Assembly: GCA_025267735.1 (NCBI GenBank)
Contig: CM046293.1
Span: forward strand, 12,362,560-12,426,559
Length of the DNA stretch: 64,000 nucleotides
Source of the DNA: Mactra quadrangularis
Taxonomy: Eukaryota > Mollusca > Bivalvia > Venerida > Mactridae
Direction: 5' to 3'
Of the stretch, positions 1-10,568 are shown one piece after another (the stretch's first letter is position 1; the number at the start of each line of letters is the position of its first letter). The notes under the pieces are model-generated. The model saw only the letters and a list, made by a program, of their open reading frames with translations. It did no database searches and had not been told where the DNA came from. Position numbers and translations under genes: made by a program.

Positions 1-3000
1 TTTGCTTACTCATTACAATAACGTTAGGTTTCCATACAAAAAAACGTCCAAACAAAAACGCACGCACGTTTTCAATCGCATTGTTTTCAGCAACATATTT
101 TTTTTCTCTGTTGTTATTTGTTATATTCTATGTATGCAAAGTTTTGAAACACGTAGACTATACAGAAATTGTTCTCATTAGGAGTACAAATAACATTTAT
201 TTTTCCTGTGATATGTGGATACCATTTTACTGAGTCTATATTACTTCTGGGAATTCTCAAGATTATACATGAAGATTTTAAACAATGCTAAAAAAAAAAC
301 AACAAATACATTGATATATCAAATTGTCACATTTATATAATAATTGATCATATCGACAAAAGTGACTATGACATCAGCTGAATTATGGGGTTTTCAAAAG
401 ATGTTAACATCAGAACACAAGATTAATGTTTAGGATTAATCATTATTGCTTCATGAAATACAGGGATGGTACAAAGAAGGAATTTAATCTTTTTTTCTAT
501 TGTGTTCCATATATATCCAAATATAAATAATGATAATTATTAAGATAACTGATGACAATGGTTTAATCATGGTGAATTATTGAGATAACATATAGCTAAA
601 TTATCTCCTTTGAGGCTCCGTCTGTACAATAGAATGTAAATGTCTGCTTATATCACATAAATGAAGAATTTGGTAGCTTAAATGGAATGTCTGTCATTTA
701 CGTACAGACAAATGTGGTTTAATAAATGGATTTATATAAACAACAATTCATGTCTTAAAGCGATGAAAGGAAATCCTTTGAAGTACAAACGCTGCACTAT
801 TCACATTCTACCAATGTCTTATTAAACGAAAAAGGAGTTACTGGTGATCAACAACTCATAGAGTTTATTCTGCTGAAAAGTTGATATGTTGCACGTCTAG
901 GGATAACTTTGACCTGAACAAATGTTCTAGTTATAAATGTTAAAAGGAATTGTAAAGCTCAACAACAAGATTGCCAGATTAACAGATAAATTCTTATTAA
1001 GATAAAGAAAATCAGATTGAAAACAATTTACACTCTGACTTTGATATCTCTATTCTTCAACTACATGTTAGGTTAGCTAGTTGATAAAAGCTTAACACTA
1101 GCGGTTTGCTGTATTTAAATCTCATACGCTCGCTTGCTCATTAGTTTCGCTTACATTAGTGACATAATTGGAATATAATGGGGGGAAATACCACAAGATA
1201 AGGTTAATAACATTTAACTGATAATAAACTACATTGATAATTATCTGCCATATATCATAAACGGCTTATTAATGTCTTACATAATGAACAGGACGTAGGA
1301 GGTGTAACTTAAGCGATGTAACTATTGTCAGCAAACTTGAAAATGAAATTTAGAGATATACGTAATGCTGGTCCAAGAATTGGTTTGACGTGGGAAAGTT
1401 GTTCTAACACATATCTAAATTCTACTATACTGGGTAAACATCACTAAGAAAGCTTTATTACAAGTTGGAAGCATTGTTTATGGAAGAAAACCAATTTACT
1501 TTTGTCCTTTAATAACGTGTACGTATAGGAAAGTTGTGATCCTATGATGTTTTGTTTTTCTATGATATAACGTTTCGATTTGTCTCCCTTTAGATAAGAT
1601 AAATTTGCATATGATTCACCTGTTTCCATATTGTCAAATTTACCCATTTTTTGTGCGATATCTATATCGGCTATAGAGATTTTAAGATCCAGTTAAATCT
1701 TCTCAGCAGATTTGTCAAACGATTCGATATTGTCATTATCTTTTAATCTATGTACTCAAATGCTGTTGTGCCTATTATATTGTCCATGGTAATTTATTTC
1801 ACACTCGTATATCTTATAATCTGATTTATCAGCAACTCTTGAACTAAATTACTCAGTTACCTTCAATTGTTTTTTTTTTCATTTTGCAAAGCAAGTTTTT
1901 CAATATCATTTTGAGATCACTGTTATCAGTTTCTAGTTATTCGATCTCTTAAGACCCATTTGGTCAAAATGTATCCTAATCTGAAGATCATCATGGTAAC
2001 ATAGCGTTACATGTGCGAAGCTAAAGTATAGTCATGTATGATTTTAGAATAATGCTTCTCTATGTCATCCTATAACATATGTTTTAACTCAATCAAAATA
2101 CAAAGAAACTCTATTGACTCTCACAAATACTTTTCAAAGAGATTGGCCATTATCTTACATGTTTATGACAAATGTCATCTTTGATATTATCTATATTATG
2201 ATATATTATCAAAAGATTGTAAATGTTCTATGCATGGTCATTCCCATACTCCAAATACCTATTAGAAGAGTTATATTTTTACAGTGCCCACTATAAGTTT
2301 ATAGACATTTTTACTTTTTAGGCCTAACTGAATAGCTTTTATCTAAAATTTGATAACAGTTTATTTTGAAATATTTTTTTTTTATTTTTGCTTAATTGTT
2401 TGGTTATCATTCTGATTATAACTGAGACTACAAAAAACAACATTAAAGCTATGTTATGGAAAATAATTACTATTAACATGGTTCTGGAGGCTTTAGGAGG
2501 TCTAATGCTACATCTTATAGTTGTGTTGCATTCATATAATTTGTTTTCATTTTATCACAAACCATACTTAAACATATTAAAAAGTAATGATTCTACAAAA
2601 CAAATCACCAAAATTCAAGAGTTGAAGTAAATTTCATTGTCACCAAATTTTGGTGGGTACTGTATTACTATCGGATGATACTGACAGAAACCTTGTCAAT
2701 TCTCTTGACTTTTATATTGCTTTGTTGTCCTTATCACACATCGAGGTCATTGTCCTAAAATTCTTAAGTTCTAAAAATCAAGACAAATGATGTTCTATAC
2801 CGGAGCTGTCAATGCTTATTTATGTTACGTTTGTTACATATAGCTATTTTTTTGTATATCGCATTACTGTTTGTTGTTAGAAGAGTTAACAACCCGCGTA
2901 ATGCCATAACAAGTCCTTGTTACCATGTAATTCATACTTTTTATCTCATTATAAGGAAGCCATTTTTTTTTCTCGTGGAAAATCTATACCGGAAATAGCA

Positions 3001-3767
3001 AAATAGTTTTCTAAGATATAAGTTTTGACCAATGATGTATTCAGGTGTTTTTTTTCACTGAAAATCTAAGTATCTTAATAAAAAAAATTCAATAAACTCT
3101 AAGCTGTTACTAAATAGTTTTGTGTATTTGTTTGACCTAGATGGCAAAATTACCCTAGATATCAAAGAATGGAGCTTGGACAAAACATAATTGTTATTTA
3201 TGAAGATAATTTTCCGTTTCGTATTTTCCGTTGGCTTAATATTGTACAATTATTTTACGCAGATAAACCTTGGATATCAAAAGGTGAAAAAGTAGATCTA
3301 ACATGAACTTCGTAGAAAACGTGAATTTGATAGAATCTGGTTTCAGTGGTAAAATAGTCCGAATTCCACAGAAGTACGACATGTGAGACATTGTACTGAT
3401 AAAATGTTTTGATAAATCGTGTATAAATGTTAGTATTAAGCATTGTACCTAACAAATGACAGGTGGTCGTGGTTCAATTTATATATAGATAATCCACGAC
3501 CATTTGCTATGATTAAGACTTCTGATTGTTGTTTTGTTGCTAAAAAGTTTAATAGCCTGCAAATTGTAATACAATATTCACTTTACACGTCCCTAAAACT
3601 ATAATAGTAATTGTACATAAACAATAATAGAATTAATTGCCAGGGAGTTAATCGCTGGGCCTTATAACTTGGTTGTGTTCCTACTACGACTGATTTCCGA
3701 GGTACATATATATTTTTGTAGATGATTGCCGAGGTTGTTCCGAACGAGATTTATCAACAGGATAACC

Positions 3768-3792
3768 ATAATATATATATATATGTATATAC
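3768..3792 (+). repeat. (AT)n microsatellite
   Basis: Short AT dinucleotide run in copy 1 of the tandem unit; no equivalent noticed in copy 2. Confidence 0.7.
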
Positions 3793-4476
3793 ACTGTATA
3801 TACACCGTGGTAGCCATTCCCTTACCCGGTTGAGAAAAAAAGAGAGCGATCAACACTTCAGAAGATGATGTAGAAAATTTACAGCCCAGAGGAAAAGAGG
3901 TTCTTTGCATCGGAATATCTCTCGACACTTAACTTGTTTCAGTTAGGTTCTAGCCTCAGTTTGCACATAATGTTTACATAAATATGAACCGGACGGAAAC
4001 ACAAAACAACCAGCACTCCAACAACTCGAAAAATCCTCAAATTGAAAGAATATGAAAATAGTATAATATACAAAATATTGGAACATATTTTCATTTTGTG
4101 TTATGTTTCACAGAAACGCAATAACAGGTGATTTACTAAACAATTATACGTATATGCGATCAGTAATTACAAATATAAATTTCAAATCTATTTATAATGT
4201 CTGGTATTGTTCGTATATTTTCCTGAATTGCAAGACTATCTGTTCGTTAGTATAGATATTGAACCAACAAATGGAAAATAAAAATAATAAAAATACTGCG
4301 ATTTAGTTTGTAGTAAGCATGATAAGACAAGAAAGAATACATTTTCTCAAAGTCTTTATTTAATATTTGTTAACTGCTTGTCGTAAATTAAAAAAAAAAT
4401 ACATTGAAGTTATTTAGGCTCACGTTTACTTATAGTAGTTATATTTCTCTATGGCAACCCGTACACTTGTCTTTGA

Positions 4477-4868
4477 TTAAAACCCGATCTAAAATTTTAC
4501 CGCTCGCACACTCACTAATTTAGATCTGGCCTTTTCCAATCGAAGGTCACGTTCAGGTGACCTTTTCTCATCATAATATTCATGACGAAATTGTTATGAT
4601 ACGTAACTTGTTTGCATCGTCTACGTCACGAAATTTGAAATGAGGCGCCCAATCGCAGACAGTGAATTATACTGCTATTAAATTAGCGTGCAAACATAGG
4701 TCTAAAAATAGAAATTACGACTATCAAAATGTGATTACTAGTGTTTTCGTCTAGATGAAAGCTACGCATTGATTGGTCGACACAAAGTTCATCTCGACGT
4801 GACCTTGCATTGACTAAGTAGAGATCCAGTACGACAACGCTCTACAGGATCTCTGTTTACGGAGATTG
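4477..4868 (+). mobile_element. MULE-like MITE, copy 1
   Basis: Homologous to 23612-24010 over its length, minus the first 8 bases. Flanked by GTCTTTGA at 4469-4476 and 4869-4876. Contains AAAACCCGATCTAAAATTTT, GGTCACGTTCAGGTGACC and CGTCACGAAATTTGAAATGA. No coding sequence. Confidence 0.75.
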
Positions 4869-5499
4869 GTCTTTGACCACAATGGAAATAAGGGTTTCCC
4901 TTGTTTTTGTTATCTATATTATTGATGTAAATTGTGTTGACACGGCGTTAAACCCAATTTTAAATAAATTATATACAAGTTCAAAAATCAAATATTTTAA
5001 CTGATGGTAAATAAAAAGATCATATTATATCGAAGTTACATCCTTTGACCTTAGTCTTAGAACAACGATGTTGATGAATATGTGGCATTAGGTAATCACC
5101 GTTAAAGCAGCAATTAAATGGTGTACACATATAGCAACAACATGTTTACAAGTTGTTCAACCTTTTGATATCATATTCTGTTCAGATCAGATTTATATAT
5201 CTTGTATACAACTCAATTACGGACAATACCAATAATATTATTCATTGACGTTTTTGGATATATCAAAAATTGGATCATTTACGTGAACTATAATCAGAAG
5301 AAACAACATTGCAATCGCACTATCATCGAAATGTCCCATCATTATTCTGAGCATAATGTTTGATTTCGACCAATCAATGTACGATTATACGTCTTTGTTG
5401 CTTCAAAAGTTAGACGTTGTCGTGATCGTTTTATAAGGTGAAGAAAATGTGGGGTTTATTTATTATTATTAGTTCACTAAAAAGCTTCCTTATGCTAGG

Positions 5500-5957
5500 T
5501 GTGGTGTAGTCTCTTTAAGTTGTTTCTAGCTGGACTTCTTAGTTAGTACTGGTTAGACTTTAAGTTGGTACTGGTTAGACTTTACGTTGGTACTGGTTAA
5601 ATTTCCAAGTTGGTACTGGTTAAAGTTCATATATATATCGCTGGTTTTTCTACATCCACATTAAAATTTAACTAACACAAGTTGACACTTTACATTACTT
5701 TATTTTAAGTACTTTTTGTATTAACATAAACTTATAAAATTAAATCTAAATAACAACAAATTATCCGAAATGTATTAAATCTAAAGTTCGTCTAACCTCC
5801 GTCTAACCCCGTTTACACGGGTTACAGAGTTTTTATACCCAGAGGGATCCGTCGGATCCTGTTCTACCGGATTCTGTTTTTACCGGATCGGGATCCGGTG
5901 AACTCTTAACCTAGAGTCCGGTACACCGGACTTAGTAAATATTCGCAATTTGCGACA
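5500..5957 (-). repeat. 3' LTR of the Pao/BEL element
   Basis: The LTR is 458 bp and nearly identical to 9417-9875; the difference noticed is one T fewer in the T-run of the CGCTGGTTTTTC context. It holds the same TATA-like box (plus 5830-5840), AATAAA (plus 5698-5703) and TACTGGTTA tandem units. The CTAGG target copy lies immediately to its left. Confidence 0.9.
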
Positions 5958-5968
5958 CTCCCCACGGG
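5958..5968 (-). promoter_or_regulatory. Polypurine tract of the Pao/BEL element
   Basis: Immediately upstream of the 3' LTR on the minus strand the sequence is CCCGTGGGGAG, a short purine-rich run in the position where plus-strand DNA synthesis is primed. It is short and interrupted by a T, so the call rests mostly on position. Confidence 0.5.
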
Positions 5969-6311
5969 AAAATGAGGCATTCACAATTTAATGTATTACA
6001 ACACAAACAATTTTTTTTTCAATTTGCATAGATAAAACGTAAATATTGTTTTAATAAACAAAATATATATTGTATTCAACATTAATCAAATAGCGATTTG
6101 CTTATAACGAATGTTAATATTGTCTTTAAAAAACAAAGTATATAGTATGAAACATAATCCGATAGTACCTCGATCATTTCAAAGGTCTTTAATATATTAT
6201 CTCCAAACAGAAAGTTCAAAAATTATGAAAATCAATATCCCTGTCACTCTTTAATATATATATATTTTTCATTTACTTGACAAACAACTAAATTAAGTCC
6301 AATGTTAAAAC

Positions 6312-6575
6312 TTATGTGATAGCATCGTCATGATAAAAGTCATCATTTACATCACTTAATTTAGTAGTATCCGTGTGAGTTAAAGTATTATCAAAACTGT
6401 TGATAGTATCATCATGGTAAGATTCATCATTTACATCACTTAATTTAGTAGTATCCGTGTGAGTTAAAGTATTATCAAAACTGTTGATAGCATCATCATG
6501 ATAAAAGTCATCATTTACATCACTTAATTTAGAAGAATCAATGTGGGTTAAAATATCATCCAAACTGTTGATAGT
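6312..6575 (-). repeat. 84-bp tandem repeat at the 3' end of the gag ORF
   Basis: About three copies of an 84-bp unit encode a 28-residue repeat (I-N-S-F-D-N-T-L-T-H-T-D-T-T-K-L-S-D-V-N-D). The last two copies are nearly identical and the first is more diverged. The stop codon falls just after the start of a further copy. The repeats sit where the protease-RT linker would lie in a complete element, so they may mark the deletion junction. Confidence 0.8.
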
Positions 6576-8690
6576 ATAATCATGATTAGAGTCCTCATTT
6601 ATGATTCCTATCGATTCAATTCTCCCAAAGTCTTCGATATTTGGTTTAGCTGGTACAACCGAATCAACGTTAGAGAGCAAGCATGGATTCGTTTCATGAG
6701 TGCCGTGTATCATATTAAACATACATGTATCTCTGTTAGCCGACAAGTCTGTGGTTCTACCCGTCAAAATCCAACCTAACTTCGATGACAACAGGTATAA
6801 ACCAGGTTGTAATTCTATACGTTGACTGAGAATGAAGTCAAGGTAATAGTCTGTACCTACTAACATATCGATGGTCGATGATTCAGGCTTTAAAGGTAAT
6901 TCATCCGCTAACTGAACACTATCCACTAAGTCTTTTAAATGTCCAGACTCCAAATCTGTCACTGGTCTTCTATGTAGCTGTCCACTAATAGTTGGTACAA
7001 TATTGGCTGTTATTGGTATATATGTTCCATTTTTTAGCTTAATCTCTATGTTTGTTGATTCTGTCTGTATTCTTTGAATTTTCTTGCTCCCAAACGTAAC
7101 GAGCTGTATTTCTTGTGTTCCACTCTTGGTCACTTGTAATTTCTGAGCCAAACTTTTACTTATGTATGTACGGTTGGAACCAGAATCAAACAATATTCTC
7201 ACAGATACATCTTTAGAACCTTCCGGTTTTCTAACTTTAGTAAGTGCTGTCTGCATCAACACCATCTCATTCGAAGCTACAAGTACATTTTCATCAGATT
7301 GGTTAGATTCTGTTGGTATTTCACTACTATATTGTGTCATTTCTAGTCGACGAGAAAATTTACTGGGACATAAACTACGATGGTGTTCTTTCTGATCCCC
7401 ACAATATACACACTGTCTCATGCTTCTACACGCAGATACGTTGTGACCCGTTCGTAAACATTTGTAACATCTTCCTTTCAATTGTGTTTTACGGTCATCT
7501 ATCGTTTTGAACTTATTACATTGATCACTCCAATGTCTTTGCTGACAATAAATGCATTTATTATCACTGTTTTTACCTTGATAGGTATTTTCTAGTTGGT
7601 CATTCACGACGGACAAAACTTGGTTTTCATTGTTACTAGCGTGTTGCCTGGTCGTTGGTGGTACATTCAGCTTATATGAGTTTATCTGACTTTTCTTCTC
7701 ACCGCGTTCCTTTGCAACAACATAGTTTCTCAAATAATCACGTAATTTTGATACTGACCACTTTTCTTGTGTACCTTTCAGCATTTCTAATTGTACTAGT
7801 ACCTCTTCGGGCAGCTTAGCTCGAATCATTGACACAAATACATCTTGATCAATATCTTGATTTAGTACTTCAAGACAGCGCATATGTCTGTCTACAGTAT
7901 CTAGGAAACTTCTCAAGCTATTTGTCTCGTTTGTTGCTGGTCTTAAGCTGACGAGTTGAGTGTAGTGTAGATCTACTACTTCTTGAGTGCTTCCGAATCT
8001 ATTTGATAATATATCAATGGCTAAAGCATAATTAGCATCAGATAACGTGAGACCCGAGATGGCACGTTGAGCTTCACCAAATAATTTTCCCTTCAAATAG
8101 TTGAATTTTTCACAATTAGATAGCGACTTATTTGTATGCACAGAATAATTAAAAGAATCCCAAAATTCTATCCATTTTGTCTTGTCTCCATTAAACGACA
8201 TCAGATCTAACTTCGGAAGTTTTGTTGATAACTGTTTATCTTTATGACGTGTATATTCCAACATATTTTCATTCTGAGATATTTGCATCTCTATCAACCT
8301 TTGCATATCTCTATGTAACGACGACACTATTTCCTCAGAAACGGCACTTGGTTTAACTTCACTTTTTATTTTTACCTTTTCCTTTAATAGTTCTAATTGT
8401 GTTATATAATCTACAACCTCAGCACACAGTGCAGTATCCTCGTCTATTAATTTCTCCATAAAATCAACATCAGTTTCACTTACAATATTTGATAATTTTT
8501 CACTTTGATTTTCTAATTTTTCACTATAAAGTTGTAAATTCCTGCAACACTTGTTTATATCCAAATATAACCCTTCAGTATCACTCATATCAATATCATA
8601 TAACAATAATTCCTTTGCATGGGTTATACTTCTTTCAAGGAAATTACGATACCTAGTACGAACCCCTTTTATAGGTGCGATACCAGCCAT
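6312..8690 (-). CDS. Pao/BEL Gag-protease polyprotein
   Basis: The ORF encodes 792 residues with the start in context AAAATGGCT. Residues about 1-150 are helical and charged. Residues about 155-330 match the DUF1759 Gag region of BEL elements (L-P-K-L-D-L, F-W-D-S-F, F-N-Y-L). Three zinc knuckles follow: C379-x2-C382-x3-H386-x4-C391, C408-x2-C411-x4-H416-x4-C421 and C427-x2-C430 to C441. An aspartic protease of the DUF1758 type has F-D502-S-G504 and a later L-V-G-T-D-Y-Y segment. The chain ends with about three copies of a 28-residue Asp/Thr-rich repeat instead of continuing into reverse transcriptase. The frame is fully open, in line with the young LTRs. Gag would package element RNA and the protease would cleave the polyprotein. 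Confidence 0.9.
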   Translation of the reverse strand: MAGIAPIKGVRTRYRNFLERSITHAKELLLYDIDMSDTEGLYLDINKCCRNLQLYSEKLENQSEKLSNIVSETDVDFMEKLIDEDTALCAEVVDYITQLELLKEKVKIKSEVKPSAVSEEIVSSLHRDMQRLIEMQISQNENMLEYTRHKDKQLSTKLPKLDLMSFNGDKTKWIEFWDSFNYSVHTNKSLSNCEKFNYLKGKLFGEAQRAISGLTLSDANYALAIDILSNRFGSTQEVVDLHYTQLVSLRPATNETNSLRSFLDTVDRHMRCLEVLNQDIDQDVFVSMIRAKLPEEVLVQLEMLKGTQEKWSVSKLRDYLRNYVVAKERGEKKSQINSYKLNVPPTTRQHASNNENQVLSVVNDQLENTYQGKNSDNKCIYCQQRHWSDQCNKFKTIDDRKTQLKGRCYKCLRTGHNVSACRSMRQCVYCGDQKEHHRSLCPSKFSRRLEMTQYSSEIPTESNQSDENVLVASNEMVLMQTALTKVRKPEGSKDVSVRILFDSGSNRTYISKSLAQKLQVTKSGTQEIQLVTFGSKKIQRIQTESTNIEIKLKNGTYIPITANIVPTISGQLHRRPVTDLESGHLKDLVDSVQLADELPLKPESSTIDMLVGTDYYLDFILSQRIELQPGLYLLSSKLGWILTGRTTDLSANRDTCMFNMIHGTHETNPCLLSNVDSVVPAKPNIEDFGRIESIGIINEDSNHDYTINSLDDILTHIDSSKLSDVNDDFYHDDAINSFDNTLTHTDTTKLSDVNDESYHDDTINSFDNTLTHTDTTKLSDVNDDFYHDDAIT

Positions 8691-8810
8691 TTTGAGGTTT
8701 TAGTCCAAAACTTTGATTAAACACTTATAGGCAAGAGAGATTTGGTAAAGGATCCGGTGACTTAAACAGTGAATTATTCTTTCAGTTTTAACATTTTTAC
8801 TCTTTTATGT

Positions 8811-9362
8811 TCATAAAAACTTCTTCCTGATATTTTGGGTCCGGCAAATACTTCTCAATAAAACACTTGGTTTTGCGGGTAGATCCAATGACGGATCCGA
8901 TGAAGCATCCGGCGAAACTTTTAGTGACACTTTCACTTTATTTTTCTTAAAACACTTTTGGGTCCGGCAAATACTTCTCAATAAACACTTGGTTTTGCGG
9001 GTGGATCTAAAGACAGATCCGCTGAAGTATCCGGTGAAACTTTCAGTGAACTCTTTCACTATAATTTATCTTAAAACACTTAAATATTTCGATTATACTT
9101 CTTTCTGATATTTTAGGTCCGGCAAATACTTCTCAATAAAACACTAGGTTTTCACAGGTAGATCCAATGATAGATCCGGTGAAGTATCCGGTGAAATTTT
9201 CACAATAATTTATCTTAAAACACTTAAATATCTCGATAATTCTTCTTCCTGATATTTTAGGTCCGGCAAATACTTCTCAATAAAACACTAGGTTTTCACA
9301 GGTAGATCCAATGATAGATCCGGTGAAGTATCTGGCGAAATTTTCACAATAATTTTTCTTAA
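8811..9362 (-). repeat. Tandem repeats in the 5' leader of the Pao/BEL element
   Basis: Four imperfect copies of a unit of about 130-140 bp begin near 8819, 8957, 9098 and 9240. Each contains GGTCCGGCAAATACTTCTC followed by repeated GATCCG/CATCCGG words. An 82-codon minus-strand ORF across two copies is a by-product. The position between primer-binding site and gag suggests a packaging or dimerisation region, which is inference. Confidence 0.75.
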
Positions 9363-9393
9363 AACAATTTTTTTCTTGAAACTTTCAAGTTAA

Positions 9394-9411
9394 ATCCGGC
9401 TCGCGGGACCA
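9394..9411 (-). promoter_or_regulatory. tRNA primer-binding site of the Pao/BEL element
   Basis: Five bases after the 5' LTR, the minus strand reads TGGTCCCGCGAGCCGGAT. It begins with TGG, complementary to a tRNA 3' CCA, and the complement (TCCGGCTCGCGGGACCA) looks like a tRNA acceptor and T-stem 3' half. The isotype was not identified. Confidence 0.7.
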
Positions 9412-9416
9412 TTTAA

Positions 9417-9875
9417 TGTGGTGTAGTCTCTTTAAGTTGTTTCTAGCTGGACTTCTTAGTTAGTACTGGTTAGACTTTAAGTTGGTACTGGTTAGACTTT
9501 ACGTTGGTACTGGTTAAATTTCCAAGTTGGTACTGGTTAAAGTTCATATATATATCGCTGGTTTTTTCTACATCCACATTAAAATTTAACTAACACAAGT
9601 TGACACTTTACATTACTTTATTTTAAGTACTTTTTGTATTAACATAAACTTATAAAATTAAATCTAAATAACAACAAATTATCCGAAATGTATTAAATCT
9701 AAAGTTCGTCTAACCTCCGTCTAACCCCGTTTACACGGGTTACAGAGTTTTTATACCCAGAGGGATCCGTCGGATCCTGTTCTACCGGATTCTGTTTTTA
9801 CCGGATCGGGATCCGGTGAACTCTTAACCTAGAGTCCGGTACACCGGACTTAGTAAATATTCGCAATTTGCGACA
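9417..9875 (-). repeat. 5' LTR of the Pao/BEL element
   Basis: The LTR is 459 bp with TG...CA ends as a direct copy of 5500-5957. On the minus strand it carries a TATA-like GGTATAAAAAC near plus positions 9748-9758, a CCGG-rich dyad upstream of it, and an AAAATAAAG hexamer context further downstream suited to polyadenylation. It also holds four short imperfect tandem copies of a TACTGGTTA-containing unit of about 26 bp. Confidence 0.9.
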
Positions 9876-10568
9876 CTAGGTTTACATCTGGCCACGATTA
9901 CCACGATGCCCCCGATTCCAGAGCATCGTGGCGAACGTAACAGAGTGTGGAGTCGAATCGGGGTGATCGTGGGGGAGCGTAACGGTACGTGGTTGAATCG
10001 GGGATATCGTGGGCATCGGGACAGATTTTAAATCAAACTTAAATTTCACCACGATTGCCCCGATTCATTTTTAATCGTGACAGAGCGTGGCCTTCGTAAC
10101 AAAACGTAACGGAACGTACCAAAGCGTAACAGAACGTAACAGAACGTGGAGTACAATCGCAACAGATCGGGACCAGCGTGGACACATTTTTTCATCCCGC
10201 GTCGCTGGGAAAGAATTATTTCTTGTTTTAATATCAAATCGTGATGTAAAACGTGGACATTTGTCTCAAATCGAAGGTCAAATCGCAGGAGATCGCAACA
10301 AAGCGGCTTTGTCGTGGGAGATCTTAACAGGACGTAACGGAACGTGGTGGAGCGTGGAAGCCAATCGTGTTGATCGCAACAAAGCGTAACAGAACGTGAT
10401 GCAAATCGTGGGCTCGATCGTAGCAAAGCGCAGTAGAGCGCAACAAAACGTGCTGATTTCGTAAGGAAGCGTAACAGAACGTGGAGTATACCATTTTCAT
10501 CGTAGAGCTCCCCTATGTTTTAGCCTCTGACTAATCGGTGAGATCGTGGCCAGATGTAAACCTAGCAT
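9876..10568 (+). mobile_element. Foldback element with degenerate CGTAACAGAACGTGG words
   Basis: Left tip (T)GCTAGGTTTACATCTGGCCACGAT and right tip (10543-10568) are reverse complements. Removing the BEL insertion restores TTA-TGCTAGG on the left and CCTAGCA-TTA on the right, a 3-bp TTA target duplication typical of PIF/Harbinger. The interior of about 640 bp is much richer in GC than its surroundings. It is made of loosely repeated words (CGTAACAGAACGTGG, GAATCGGGG, ATCGTGG) on one strand in the right half. It is open for 100-126 codons on both strands, but only because of the repeats. No transposase is present. Confidence 0.7.

Larger units (their letters stand above)
5500..9875 (-). mobile_element. 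Pao/BEL-type LTR retrotransposon, lacking RT and integrase
   Basis: The element is 4376 bp, flanked by a 5-bp target duplication CTAGG (5495-5499 and 9876-9880). Its two LTRs begin TGTGG and end GCGACA. It is read on the minus strand, so the right LTR is the 5' one. Inside, in transcription order, are a primer-binding site, a leader with tandem repeats, one long Gag/protease ORF and a purine-rich tract. The 3.46-kb interior has no room for reverse transcriptase, RNase H and integrase, so it depends on a full-length relative for movement. The 5-bp duplication and Gag type agree with Pao/BEL. The LTRs differ by little more than one T in a T-run, which implies recent insertion. Confidence 0.9.

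Noticed and set aside
10046..10426. 126-codon minus and 100-codon plus ORFs
   Set aside because: Products of the repeated CGTAACAGAACGTGG words inside the foldback element; no domain.
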